From Geomonas agri (lineage in GTDB: Bacteria; Desulfobacterota; Desulfuromonadia; Geobacterales; Geobacteraceae), in the NCBI RefSeq assembly GCF_020179605.1, contig NZ_JAINZO010000002.1, forward strand, positions 620,001 through 684,000: a DNA stretch of 64,000 nucleotides. Reading direction: 5' to 3'. The position numbers and the translations under genes were made by a program. Under the pieces are notes generated by a model, which did not search any database, was not told the DNA's origin, and saw only the letters and a list, made by a program, of their open reading frames with translations. Below, one piece after another: positions 11,790 through 19,324 of the stretch. How positions within the stretch are numbered: the first letter of the stretch is position 1; each line of letters opens with the position of its first letter.

Positions 11790-12122
11790 GTGCCGCGTCC
11801 ACGCAAGCCGAGAAACTGTGTCTGCCCGCACCGTGTCGGCTTCTCCGTGGTCTTCAAGCCGGCAGGCACCCCACTCAAAGATCTGGGCCAAGTGCAACTT
11901 GCCCATGACGAGCTGGAGGCCCTGCACCTGTGTGACGGGCAGGGTAAGACACAGGAACAGGCCGGTGCCTGCATGGGGATCTCACGGGGGACCGTGCAGC
12001 GCCTGCTGACGGCGGCCCGACGCAAGGTGGCCGACACATTGGTACAGCAAAAAGCGCTGACGATCTCCGCTGGGCCGGGACAAGCCGCTACCGATCCATG
12101 CACCGGGCCAACAACGGAGTAG
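11790..12122 (+). CDS. DUF134 family DNA-binding protein
   Basis: A 110-residue predicted regulator starting PRPRKPRNCVCP, the conserved opening of DUF134. A helix-turn-helix follows (KTQEQAGACMGISRGTVQRL, about residues 55-75), resembling sigma-70 region 4. GTG 11790 is preferred because it sits right before the conserved PRPRK and 2 bp after the NifX-like stop, although no Shine-Dalgarno is seen; coupling is likely. DUF134 and NifX-like genes often occur together in anaerobes, suggesting a shared metal or redox role, but the function is not known. Confidence 0.8.
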   Translation: MPRPRKPRNCVCPHRVGFSVVFKPAGTPLKDLGQVQLAHDELEALHLCDGQGKTQEQAGACMGISRGTVQRLLTAARRKVADTLVQQKALTISAGPGQAATDPCTGPTTE

Positions 12123-12124
12123 CC

Positions 12125-12379
12125 ATGGAATTGCTCGAGCAGCTCGTTGAAACAGCACAGCGCCAACACGAAGAGGCCGACCTCCCTGACTGGATCGTGG
12201 AGGAGATCATCGCTCTCCGCGCTGCCCCGGCACCGGCCCACGGGCGGGATGACCTGCTCGCGCTTCTCTTGCTGCAGTTGGAGGATTTCGACAGCTACGC
12301 CGGAGCGGGCTGTTTCGGGGACTCCGTCAGTGCCGCCACCATAGCCGCGACGCTGGACCGGATACGCGGCGTGGCCTGA
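12125..12379 (+). CDS. Small hypothetical protein
   Basis: An 84-residue acidic, Leu/Ala-rich soluble protein with no motif that I recognise. ATG 12125 has GGAG five bases upstream and starts just after the DUF134 stop. An in-frame ATG at 12098 would overlap that gene. Its position makes it the third gene of the NifX-like operon. Confidence 0.55.
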   Translation: MELLEQLVETAQRQHEEADLPDWIVEEIIALRAAPAPAHGRDDLLALLLLQLEDFDSYAGAGCFGDSVSAATIAATLDRIRGVA

Positions 12380-12491
12380 GGCGGCCATGCTACAGAGCAG
12401 TTCTGCCGCCACGGTCACCGGCTCCGGCGGCACCCACGGCACGGCCGTTTAGGCCTGCCGTTTAAATTATGTAGATGTTTCGAGGTGTGTT

Positions 12492-12755
12492 ATGGCGTGC
12501 GAACTCGTCGAATGCTGCCAGTTCTTCAAGGACAACATGAAGGACCTCCCCAAGGCGGCACAGTACATTCAAAGTAAACTCTGCTTCGGTGACTACCAGA
12601 GCTGCAACAGGTACCAGATCTATAAGCAGACGGGGGAGCATCTTCCCTTCGATATGTTCCCGAGCGATCAGGAGGCGATCAAGAAGGTGAAGCAGTGCCT
12701 GAACAAGAAAATGCGCTGCCCCAAGTCGCCCAAGGTGCCCAAGGACTCCGAGTAA
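12492..12755 (+). CDS. Small cysteine-rich hypothetical protein
   Basis: An 87-residue soluble protein with seven Cys: ELVECCQFF at the N-terminus, then LCFGDYQSC, and KQCLNKKMRC near the Lys-rich C-terminus. There is no signal peptide. The spacing could suit metal binding, but no family is recognised. It stands between the NifX-like operon and the pentaheme cytochrome gene and ends 63 bp before the latter's start. Confidence 0.6.
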   Translation: MACELVECCQFFKDNMKDLPKAAQYIQSKLCFGDYQSCNRYQIYKQTGEHLPFDMFPSDQEAIKKVKQCLNKKMRCPKSPKVPKDSE

Positions 12756-12817
12756 CCCGAGAACGAATTGTCCAGGCTGCGCCACTAGGTCCCGAAACCA
12801 GCCTCAAAGGAGGGTTT

Positions 12818-14293
12818 GTGCCGTTCCCCAGGAAGATCGCAGTCATGCTTGCGACCTCAGCAATGTTGGCCGCCTTGACCGGCACAACGCATGCCGCGTC
12901 CGCACTGTTCGACGTCAATCGTGATTTCTACCCGTACTATCCATCCCTCATCAAATGGGACAAGTCCACCCTCGATTTCACCCCCCCCAGCGTCTGCCAG
13001 GGATGCCACGAGAAGCAATATAAGGAATGGAGCGGTTCCGTGCACCAGCTCGCCTTTCAGGACCCTGTGTACCAGGGAGAACTGAACAAGGCGGTCAAGG
13101 CGGTGGGGCACGAGATCTCGCGCCAGTGCGAGGGATGCCATTCCCCTGCCGGGATGGTCACCGGCGAAATCAAGGGACCCGGTAACGCGGGTCTGAGCGA
13201 GATGGCGCTGGCGGGCGTCTCCTGCGACATCTGCCACTCGGTAAGCGCCGTTACCCACTGGCAGACGCCGTCCCACGAACCGGAGAACGGCTCCTTCATC
13301 CTCACTCCCGGCGCCGAAACCAAAGACGGCCCGCGCTTTGTCAAGCGCGGCCCCTTCACGCCGAGCGCCGAATGCGGCGGGGGCTTCCACGACTGCGCCA
13401 CAAGTCCGCTGCACCTGCGGGCCGACCTTTGTGCCTCCTGCCACCAGGTCTACCATTACGACGCCCACTTCCCGCTGGAAGCCACTTACCTCGAGTGGAA
13501 GCACGGCCCCTACGCCCAGCGCGACATCCTTTGCCAGGACTGCCACATGGTCGATACCGCGACCTTCATGGCGGCGGCCGACCGGTTCGCCAAGCCGCAG
13601 CGCCAGGACTATCGGCACTACTTCAACGGCGCCAACTACCTCTTGAGCTATCTCGCCGCCGGCGCCGCAACCAAGGCCGGGAACACGGACCAGGCCAAGC
13701 TCTTGATGAAGCAGTACACCATGGCCGTGGACCGGCTCAAATCGGCGGCGGCGGTGGAGATTATGCCAAGCTACGCCAAGGGGGAACTCACTGAGTTGCG
13801 CGTGCGCGTGAAGAACCTGCGCGCCGGCCATAACCTCCCCACCTCGCTCACCAACGTGCGCCAGATGTGGCTGGAGATCAAGGCCAAGGACGATGCCGGC
13901 AGGCTCCTGCTCAGCAGCGGCCAGGCCAGCGCGGATGGCTCCCTGCCCGCCGACGCCAGGCTCTTCAATTCCGATGGGATGGGCGACAATTTCCATTTCG
14001 CGGTCGATCCCTGGGTGGTCACCTCCTTTTCCCGGCACGACACCATCCCGCCCAAGGGGTACAAAGACGTACACTACGGCGTCCCGCCGCTCAAGGGAGC
14101 GAAGAAGCTGAACGTCGAGGTGAAGCTGCGCTACCGCCAAGCCGACCAGAAAGTGGCTGAGGCGCTGCTGAAGGCCGTTCCCAAGGATATAGACCTGGAA
14201 AAGATCTACGGCATCAAAGCCGTGCCCCCGCTGCCAGTTGTCGACATGGCGGTTCAGCAGGTCGTCCTCGCCCCGCACCAGACCAAACGGTAA
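12818..14293 (+). CDS. Exported pentaheme cytochrome c (cytochrome c554-like)
   Basis: About 491 residues with a signal peptide (hydrophobic MLATSAMLAALTG then THAASA). Five CXXCH heme sites lie near residues 60, 104, 136, 205 and 239 (CQGCH, CEGCH, CDICH, CASCH, CQDCH). The C-terminal 200 residues have no hemes and look like a beta-rich domain (HNLPTSLTNVRQMWLEIKA). This arrangement is seen in c554-type multiheme cytochromes of Geobacter, probably periplasmic or outer-membrane associated. GTG 12818 follows a strong AAAGGAGG, though with only 4 bases spacing; ATG 12845 is the alternative. The electron partner is unknown. Confidence 0.85.
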   Translation: MPFPRKIAVMLATSAMLAALTGTTHAASALFDVNRDFYPYYPSLIKWDKSTLDFTPPSVCQGCHEKQYKEWSGSVHQLAFQDPVYQGELNKAVKAVGHEISRQCEGCHSPAGMVTGEIKGPGNAGLSEMALAGVSCDICHSVSAVTHWQTPSHEPENGSFILTPGAETKDGPRFVKRGPFTPSAECGGGFHDCATSPLHLRADLCASCHQVYHYDAHFPLEATYLEWKHGPYAQRDILCQDCHMVDTATFMAAADRFAKPQRQDYRHYFNGANYLLSYLAAGAATKAGNTDQAKLLMKQYTMAVDRLKSAAAVEIMPSYAKGELTELRVRVKNLRAGHNLPTSLTNVRQMWLEIKAKDDAGRLLLSSGQASADGSLPADARLFNSDGMGDNFHFAVDPWVVTSFSRHDTIPPKGYKDVHYGVPPLKGAKKLNVEVKLRYRQADQKVAEALLKAVPKDIDLEKIYGIKAVPPLPVVDMAVQQVVLAPHQTKR

Positions 14294-14320
14294 AAACAAC
14301 TCCTGCATCAGCCTCCAGTA

Positions 14321-14349
14321 AGCCCCCGGTCCCCCGGGGGCTTTTTTTT
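14321..14349 (+). terminator. Rho-independent terminator of the pentaheme cytochrome gene
   Basis: The stem AGCCCCCGG/CCGGGGGCT with a short loop is followed by eight T residues (14342-14349). Confidence 0.9.
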
Positions 14350-14411
14350 GCCCCGAGAAGTGTCTATCGAATAAACCAATACAGTTTAAAGTTTTCATCG
14401 AAACTATCGGT

Positions 14412-14440
14412 TTGACTTATTGCCCTAGCGAACATATAAA
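14412..14440 (+). promoter_or_regulatory. Sigma-70-like promoter upstream of the rhodanese unit
   Basis: TTGACT (14412-14417) and TATAAA (14435-14440) are separated by exactly 17 bases. An imperfect inverted repeat (AAACC.ATA..GTTT / AAACTATCGGTTT, about 14375-14413) precedes the -35 and could be an operator. Confidence 0.6.
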
Positions 14441-14477
14441 AATCCTCATACTTTTATCTTCGGTGGGGGGATCTGTT

Positions 14478-14600
14478 ATGAACGACGGTTTTCAGGTGCA
14501 TTCGGACCCGGAGCTCTGGGAAGAGCTCGGCATGGACGTGGCCCGCTTCTCGGGCATGCCCCCGGCGCGGCCTTGCATGCTGGCTGCTCCTGAGGGCTGA
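14478..14600 (+). CDS. Possible 40-residue peptide
   Basis: A short frame starting at ATG 14478 with a G-rich site (GGTGGGGGG) upstream, located about 30 nt after the predicted transcript start. The peptide is acidic in its first half (DPELWEELGMD) and ends PPARPCMLAAPEG with a single Cys. No family is recognised. It could be a leader peptide or a small protein made with the exported rhodanese 65 bp downstream. Confidence 0.35.
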   Translation: MNDGFQVHSDPELWEELGMDVARFSGMPPARPCMLAAPEG

Positions 14601-14664
14601 CGCGATAAGTAGATAGCAACACGGGCCGCCCGGCCCGATACAAAGCGAAACAGGAGATGAGAAG

Positions 14665-15105
14665 ATGAGAAGAATTTTGGCCCTTACCTTGGCGGTTGCA
14701 GTGACCCTGGCCGCAACGGCAGCCTTTGCCGGCAGCCTCTTCGGTGGCAACTACCAGTACGTAGCGCCCGGCGAATTCAAGAAATGGCTGGAGACCGGTA
14801 AAAAGATGCAGATCGTAGACATCCAGGTCCCGGCCGAGTTCCAGCAGCACCACTTCAAGGGAGCCGTCCAGACCAACGCATTCCCGGTGAAGTCAGCCGA
14901 AGACAAGCAGAAGCTGGACCGGGTACTTCCGCAGCTGACCGCCTCCCGGGAGGAGATCGTCATCATCTGCCCACGCGGTGGCGGCGGTGCCAAGAACACC
15001 TACGACTATCTGAAAGGAAAGGGGATCGCCGAGGCGCGCATGCACATCCTCGAAGATGGCATGCAGGGATGGCCGTACCAGGCCCTGGTGGTGCAGGGGA
15101 AATAA
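14665..15105 (+). CDS. Exported rhodanese-like domain protein
   Basis: A 146-residue protein with a signal peptide (residues 1-22, ending AAFA) and one rhodanese domain. The strand QIVDIQVPAEFQQHHFKGA and the catalytic loop IICPRGGGGAK place the Cys at the sulfur-transfer position. A loop of CPRGGGGA differs from the classic CRxGxR, so the substrate may differ. It should act in the periplasm, carrying sulfane sulfur or binding an oxyanion. ATG 14665 has AGGAGATGAGAAG upstream. Confidence 0.85.
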   Translation: MRRILALTLAVAVTLAATAAFAGSLFGGNYQYVAPGEFKKWLETGKKMQIVDIQVPAEFQQHHFKGAVQTNAFPVKSAEDKQKLDRVLPQLTASREEIVIICPRGGGGAKNTYDYLKGKGIAEARMHILEDGMQGWPYQALVVQGK

Positions 15106-15127
15106 CCTGGCCGGTCTCTACGAACAG

Positions 15128-15166
15128 AAAAGCCGCCTCTTCGCTGGAAGAGGCGGCTTTTTTTAT
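15128..15166. terminator. Bidirectional terminator
   Basis: AAAGCCGCCTCTTC / GAAGAGGCGGCTTT form a 14-bp stem with a GCTG loop. T7 follows on the plus strand and T3-4 on the minus strand. It can stop both the rhodanese gene and the convergent helicase gene. Confidence 0.85.
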
Positions 15167-15170
15167 GCCG

Positions 15171-15270
15171 ACCCTCTCCCGCCGGGAGAGGGTGCCCGAA
15201 GGGCGGGTGAGGGAGGGTGGTGGCAATCCCCTCACCCTAGCCCTCTCCCGAGGGGAGAGGGCTAGGGTGA
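15171..15270. repeat. REP-like palindromic intergenic repeat
   Basis: Two back-to-back palindromes: CCCTCTCCCGCCGGGAGAGGG, and CCCTAGCCCTCTCCC with its mirror GGGAGAGGGCTAGGG, joined by GGGTGAGGG. The same words recur at 25034, 31640, 40226, 45451 and 47210, always between genes. Confidence 0.75.
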
Positions 15271-17664
15271 AGGTTTGGCCCAAAAGTCGTCGATATCCTT
15301 CAGTATCGCACCGGACACCAGTTCGTCCGCCCGCGTCTCGTACCAGTCCGCCGGCATGGCGCTGCTGTAACTCTCCTCCAGGAAGCGGTCGTCCATGAGC
15401 ACGATCACGCCGCGGTCGGTCTCGGATCGGATCACCCTTCCCGCCGACTGGATCGCCTTGGACATGGCGGGAATGGTGTAGGCGTACTCGAACCCCTTGC
15501 CGTAGTGGCGCTGGTAGTAGGCGCGCATCTCCTCGCGCTCCAGGTCGTAGTTCGGTAGCGGCGGTCCAACCACGAAGGCGCCAATCACCATGTCCCCCGC
15601 ATAGTCTACCCCTTCCGAAAGCGATCCCCCCTGCACCGCGAGGACCACGGTGGGCGCCTGTCCCGACCGTAGCTGTTCCAGGAACTCGGCCGTCCTTGCG
15701 CCCTTCATGTTGCGCTCCTGCCGGAGCACCTCGAACCCCTCCGGTACCCGGAACAGCTCGGCGACCCGCTCCAGGAACGTGAAACTTGGGAAAAAGGCCA
15801 GGTAGTTGCCGCGCCTGAGCGCTACGATCCGGGCCAGGGCGTCCGCGATGCGGGCGTAGTTGCGCTCGCGCTGGGAATAGCGGGTGGAGACCTGCGGGAT
15901 GATCAAAAGCTTGCGCCGCTCTGGGGGAAACGGGCTCTGGAACTCGGCCCAGCGCACCTGGTCCGGGTCGAGGCCGGAGAGCTTGGCGTAGTACTCCATC
16001 GGCTTGAGCGTCGCGGAGAACCCCACTACCTGCTGGTACTCGGCGTAGCGCTCCCGGATCAGCTCGGATGCGTCGCAGCAAGTCACCTTAATGCTCCCCC
16101 CCGCACCGTGCGGCTGGTACGAGGTAAAAAATTCCTGGCGTTCCGAGCGCACCGCGAACTCAAGCGTCTCGGTGAACTCGGACCAGTAGTAGCAGAGACG
16201 CAGGACGGGATCCTCTTGCCTGACCTCCACGTCCGCCTCGAGGTAGCGGGACAAAAGCCCGCGCAGCCGGCCGTCCAGGTCCAGGAACGGGGCCAGCGGC
16301 GGCTCGATCCTCGCGGCTTTGCCATCCTCCCCCCGACGGCAGGAGAGTACCGCGGCCACGCATTCATCCAGGAGCCCCGCCGCCTCCCGCCGAAACGACA
16401 ACGGCACCCCGGCCAGGTCCTCGCGCATCCCCTCCAGCACCGTGCTGGAGAGCCGCGGAGAGTAGTACTCCATGGCCCGCGAGGGGAGGTTGTGCGCCTC
16501 GTCGATGACCAGGCTCGGCTTGCCCACCTGGTCCACCGGGAGCCCTGCGGCACGCCCCAGCGCCGAGCGCGGCGCAAAGACGTAGTTGTAGTCGCAGATG
16601 ACCACGTCGGCCAGCTTGGCACAATCGATCTGCAGCTCGAAGGGGCAGACCTGGTACTGTTCGCCGAACTGCCGGAAATGGCGGCTTCTGAGGCTCCTTT
16701 TTTTCTCCAGCAGCTCCACCAGACCGTGGCGCGCCACCTTGCCGTAGTAGTCGCGGGCGTACTCGCAGTACTCCGGGGTGCAGATCGGCTCCTCCTGGAA
16801 GCAGATCTTGCTCTTGGCGGTGATGGTCAACGAGCGCAGCTTCGCGCCGGCCTCGCGGAACCGGTGCACCGCGTCCTCGGCGACCTCGTGCTGGCTGTTC
16901 TTGGGCGTCACGTAGTACACCGTCTGTCCGCGCCCCAGCGCCTCCCTGAGCACGGGGTGCAGCACCCCTACCGTTTTGCCCAGGCCGGTCGGCGCCTGGA
17001 TCAGCATGCGCCGCCCCATCGCCATCCCCAACTCAACCTCCTGCATCAGCTCCACCTGCCCGGGCCGCGGCTTCTCGAAGGGGAACGGGAAGGCTGCCGC
17101 GACTTTGTGCCTGCGCTGCGCTCTCTTGGCCGCCAGGGCCGCCTCGCGAACCAGTTCCTCCAACCGCGCATCGAACCATGCCTGGTACTGTTCCAGGTCG
17201 AGCCGGACCTCGAGGTCCGCGGACTGCCCGTTGCGCGAAGAGACCAGGTGGAAGGTGAGGCGCGGTACCACCCCGTGTTCCAGAAAGTGGAAGTAGCCGT
17301 AGGTGTACAGCTGCAGACAGTAGGGCTCCTGGAGTGATCCGCCCGCCAGGCGCCGCTTAAGGTCCCACAGGTTGAAGCAGCTCTTGATTTCCTCGATGCA
17401 GTGAAGGTCGCGGCCGGACACGCCGTCCATGCGCCCGTTGACCTGGAAACGGAAGCCGCCCCGCTCGATGAGCCGCCCGACCGGCACCTCGGCCTGGTAG
17501 GTCGGGTCGTCCTGCCCCCGTTTCCGCTGCACCCGCTGGTGGATCTCCTGGCCGTCCCTGGTGGAGCGGTCGTAGCCCGATCGTGGCTCGATACTGCCGG
17601 TACGCGGCACGGGAAGAGCGAAGTAACCTACCGGGATGTTGATGACGTCTTTTGCTGGTTTCAT
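15262..17664 (-). CDS. XPD/DinG-type Fe-S helicase with N-terminal RecB/Cas4-like nuclease domain
   Basis: An 800-residue DNA repair enzyme. Residues 1-185 look like a PD-(D/E)XK nuclease of the RecB/Cas4 type: H42, D80 in NGRMDGV, E92 and K94 in EEIKS, and QLYTY at 118-122. The superfamily 2 helicase follows, with Walker A APTGLGKT (224-231) and DEAH (388-391). Cysteines at about 288, 295, 300 and 340 are spaced as in the XPD iron-sulfur cluster domain. The C-terminal HELICc2 part has QSAGRVIRSETDRG. It probably unwinds and trims branched or damaged DNA. ATG 17664 is used. It is divergent from the cytochrome gene at 17810. The last bases overlap the REP-like repeat. Confidence 0.88.
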   Translation of the reverse strand: MKPAKDVINIPVGYFALPVPRTGSIEPRSGYDRSTRDGQEIHQRVQRKRGQDDPTYQAEVPVGRLIERGGFRFQVNGRMDGVSGRDLHCIEEIKSCFNLWDLKRRLAGGSLQEPYCLQLYTYGYFHFLEHGVVPRLTFHLVSSRNGQSADLEVRLDLEQYQAWFDARLEELVREAALAAKRAQRRHKVAAAFPFPFEKPRPGQVELMQEVELGMAMGRRMLIQAPTGLGKTVGVLHPVLREALGRGQTVYYVTPKNSQHEVAEDAVHRFREAGAKLRSLTITAKSKICFQEEPICTPEYCEYARDYYGKVARHGLVELLEKKRSLRSRHFRQFGEQYQVCPFELQIDCAKLADVVICDYNYVFAPRSALGRAAGLPVDQVGKPSLVIDEAHNLPSRAMEYYSPRLSSTVLEGMREDLAGVPLSFRREAAGLLDECVAAVLSCRRGEDGKAARIEPPLAPFLDLDGRLRGLLSRYLEADVEVRQEDPVLRLCYYWSEFTETLEFAVRSERQEFFTSYQPHGAGGSIKVTCCDASELIRERYAEYQQVVGFSATLKPMEYYAKLSGLDPDQVRWAEFQSPFPPERRKLLIIPQVSTRYSQRERNYARIADALARIVALRRGNYLAFFPSFTFLERVAELFRVPEGFEVLRQERNMKGARTAEFLEQLRSGQAPTVVLAVQGGSLSEGVDYAGDMVIGAFVVGPPLPNYDLEREEMRAYYQRHYGKGFEYAYTIPAMSKAIQSAGRVIRSETDRGVIVLMDDRFLEESYSSAMPADWYETRADELVSGAILKDIDDFWAKPSP

Positions 17665-17699
17665 GCGCTGCAGCCCCTTGATTCTCCGCCACTTTCTAA

Positions 17700-17719
17700 T
17701 GACAACTCCTCTTTTGTCA
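17700..17719. promoter_or_regulatory. TGACAA-N8-TTGTCA palindrome in a divergent promoter region
   Basis: A perfect 6-bp inverted repeat lies between the divergent helicase and triheme cytochrome genes. On the minus strand it supplies a TTGACA followed 16 bases later by TAGAAA, a plausible helicase promoter. Confidence 0.4.
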
Positions 17720-17809
17720 AGTTAAGAATGGGCAGGGCGTTGCAATACCTGGCTGAAAGGGTATCCTCTTCTGCGTATTTCTAATTACATGCCTAAAGGA
17801 GACGAAAAC

Positions 17810-18094
17810 ATGAGAAGAGCCATTGCAGCCGCCGTCCTTTCCGTGTTCTGTGCCGGGTTTGCTTTCGCCGCAGACGAGACCGTGGTGGTGCTCCCCGCGA
17901 AGAACGGCAACGTGACCTTCCCGCACAAGAAACACAAGGACATGGCGGAGATGAAATGCACCAACTGTCATGAAACCGACAAGGGCGGGAAAATTGCTGC
18001 CCTCGGCAAAGACTGGGCACACAGTACCTGCAAGGGGTGCCACACCGACAAGGGCAAAGGGCCCACCAAGTGCAACGAATGTCATAAGAAGTAA
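17810..18094 (+). CDS. Triheme cytochrome c7, PpcA family
   Basis: A 94-residue precursor with a signal peptide (residues 1-20, ending AFA) and a mature protein of about 74 residues. It carries three CXXCH sites (CTNCH, CKGCH, CNECH) plus the HKKH distal ligand segment typical of PpcA. It is a small periplasmic electron carrier between the inner membrane and outer-membrane cytochromes or periplasmic reductases. The site AAAGGAG, 8 bases ahead of ATG 17810, decides the start over the in-frame ATG at 17789. It is clearly paralogous to the cytochrome at 22925. Confidence 0.93.
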   Translation: MRRAIAAAVLSVFCAGFAFAADETVVVLPAKNGNVTFPHKKHKDMAEMKCTNCHETDKGGKIAALGKDWAHSTCKGCHTDKGKGPTKCNECHKK

Positions 18095-18120
18095 CGCTCC
18101 TTCCCGCCCTGCCTGCACCC

Positions 18121-18148
18121 CGGCGGAGGCCACGGCCTCCGCCGTTTT
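18121..18148 (+). terminator. Rho-independent terminator of the triheme cytochrome gene
   Basis: CGGCGGAGGCC and GGCCTCCGCCG form an 11-bp perfect stem with a 2-base minimal loop (more likely 4 bases in practice), followed by TTTT. Confidence 0.8.
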
Positions 18149-18198
18149 CATGTCCCCTTCCCCTCCAGCAAAAATCAATTAGGACAGCGTCGGAAACA

Positions 18199-18226
18199 TT
18201 GACAATCTCTAATTTTCAGAGATAAT
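18199..18226 (+). promoter_or_regulatory. Promoter with internal palindrome ahead of the radical SAM cassette
   Basis: TTGACA (18199-18204) and GATAAT (18221-18226) are 16 bases apart. The spacer holds ATCTCT-N7-AGAGAT (18205-18223), overlapping the -10, so a repressor site is likely. A leader of about 130 nt precedes the first gene; no known riboswitch was recognised in it. Confidence 0.6.
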
Positions 18227-18363
18227 GAAGTCGCTCGCCGTCCCCCTTTCATCATTTATCGAAAGACACCCCCTTGCCCTGTCTTGGCTCCTCGAATCGG
18301 GGGCGGCTCGCGCTGCACCATAAAGCTCTCCCCATTAAAGGTTGAGGCAGAGGAGATTCACTC

Positions 18364-18792
18364 ATGAGGGACCCTTTCCACGACCTGCACCATCACGAAA
18401 CTGTCAGCACCTCCCATATCAGGTTGATCTCCAAGGGAGGCAGCTCGCACCCGCGGAGCACGGAACTGGTCTGCATCGACTCCATCCAGGCCACTCAATG
18501 CTGCAGCACCGAAGCTCAGCACACGGTGTACCCAGGTAACGTCGCTTCAGGCCCGGTGATACCTGAAAGTTTGGTCTGCACCCTCCCCCCGGAACATACC
18601 GGGGACCTTGACCGCGGAGTGCTGCCCTCTTTGCTGCGGCAACGCCTGCAACTGTTGCAGCTCCCGCTGGATCAGGCTGCCACGGTTTCGGTCAGGGAGC
18701 ACGGCAAGCAGTGGCAGGTAGCCGACGAAACCTGCTCTTACTCGGTCAGGCTGATTGGGGGACGGATCGCAGCGTATGCCGAGCTGCGCTGA
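18364..18792 (+). CDS. Cys-rich small protein A of the radical SAM cassette
   Basis: 142 residues, no signal peptide and no recognised family. The N-terminus is His-rich (HDLHHHET). Cys occur at 37, 46, 47, 72 and 124. From residue 74 it aligns with the protein encoded at 18877: LPPEHTGDLDRG matches LPLEHAGELDRG, and the ends SYSVRL..GRIAAYAELR and KYSVRM..TGLLVYSERL also match. The paired Cys (37 and 47) align with 33 and 43 of that protein. It lies two genes ahead of a radical SAM/SPASM enzyme and may be its substrate or a substrate carrier; this is inferred from position and shared Cys spacing. The start ATG has GAGGAG upstream. Confidence 0.7.
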   Translation: MRDPFHDLHHHETVSTSHIRLISKGGSSHPRSTELVCIDSIQATQCCSTEAQHTVYPGNVASGPVIPESLVCTLPPEHTGDLDRGVLPSLLRQRLQLLQLPLDQAATVSVREHGKQWQVADETCSYSVRLIGGRIAAYAELR

Positions 18793-18876
18793 TACCGCGG
18801 GACACGATCGCTTTTATTACCGGTAGCCGGCTTAAGAGCACTGTTGCCGGATGCTATCCAATGAAAGGAGAGAGCG

Positions 18877-19299
18877 ATGGCCGAGGAAAACATTGGTGGG
18901 GACAACGGCGGCAGCAAACACTTGAAACTGGTCTCCGAGGGGGACGGAGACTCTGCAACCAGGCGCGCTCAGTGCTGGTCGCCGGACCAGATCGTCGCCA
19001 GCTGCATCACCTCCCAGCAGATGGAGAACTTCAGGGCCTACAACAACGTGTGCATGACCCTTCCGACCAACGATATGTACGTATTCTCGCTACCGCTGGA
19101 GCATGCTGGCGAACTGGACCGTGGGGAGATCCCGCAGGCGGTGTGCCAGCAGTTCGAGGCGAACGGCTCGGCGCTCTCGCCGGCCGCGAAGATCAATGTG
19201 CAACAGCCCGGAAGAGTCTGGTTTATCATCGATCTGGATCGAAAGTACTCGGTCCGGATGGTGCCGACGGGTTTGCTGGTCTACAGCGAAAGGTTGTGA
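18877..19299 (+). CDS. Cys-rich small protein B of the radical SAM cassette
   Basis: 140 residues, soluble, family not recognised. Cys occur at 33, 43, 59 and 90. The C-terminal two thirds are paralogous to protein A (shared LP.EH.G.LDRG and YSVR motifs), while the first 30 residues differ (Gly/Asp/Glu-rich). AAGGAG lies 8 bases before ATG 18877. It is 84 bp after protein A and 25 bp before the radical SAM gene. A pair of paralogous small proteins beside one SPASM enzyme fits a modified-peptide or modified-subunit system, but no cleavage site is obvious. Confidence 0.7.
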   Translation: MAEENIGGDNGGSKHLKLVSEGDGDSATRRAQCWSPDQIVASCITSQQMENFRAYNNVCMTLPTNDMYVFSLPLEHAGELDRGEIPQAVCQQFEANGSALSPAAKINVQQPGRVWFIIDLDRKYSVRMVPTGLLVYSERL

Positions 19300-19324
19300 T
19301 CAGCGCCGCAGCCGGAGAACGGTC

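Noticed and set aside
18227-18363. Possible cyclic-dinucleotide (GEMM) riboswitch in the cassette leader
   Set aside because: Looked for because Geobacter uses them before cytochrome genes; the conserved GEMM words are not present here or in the other leaders examined.
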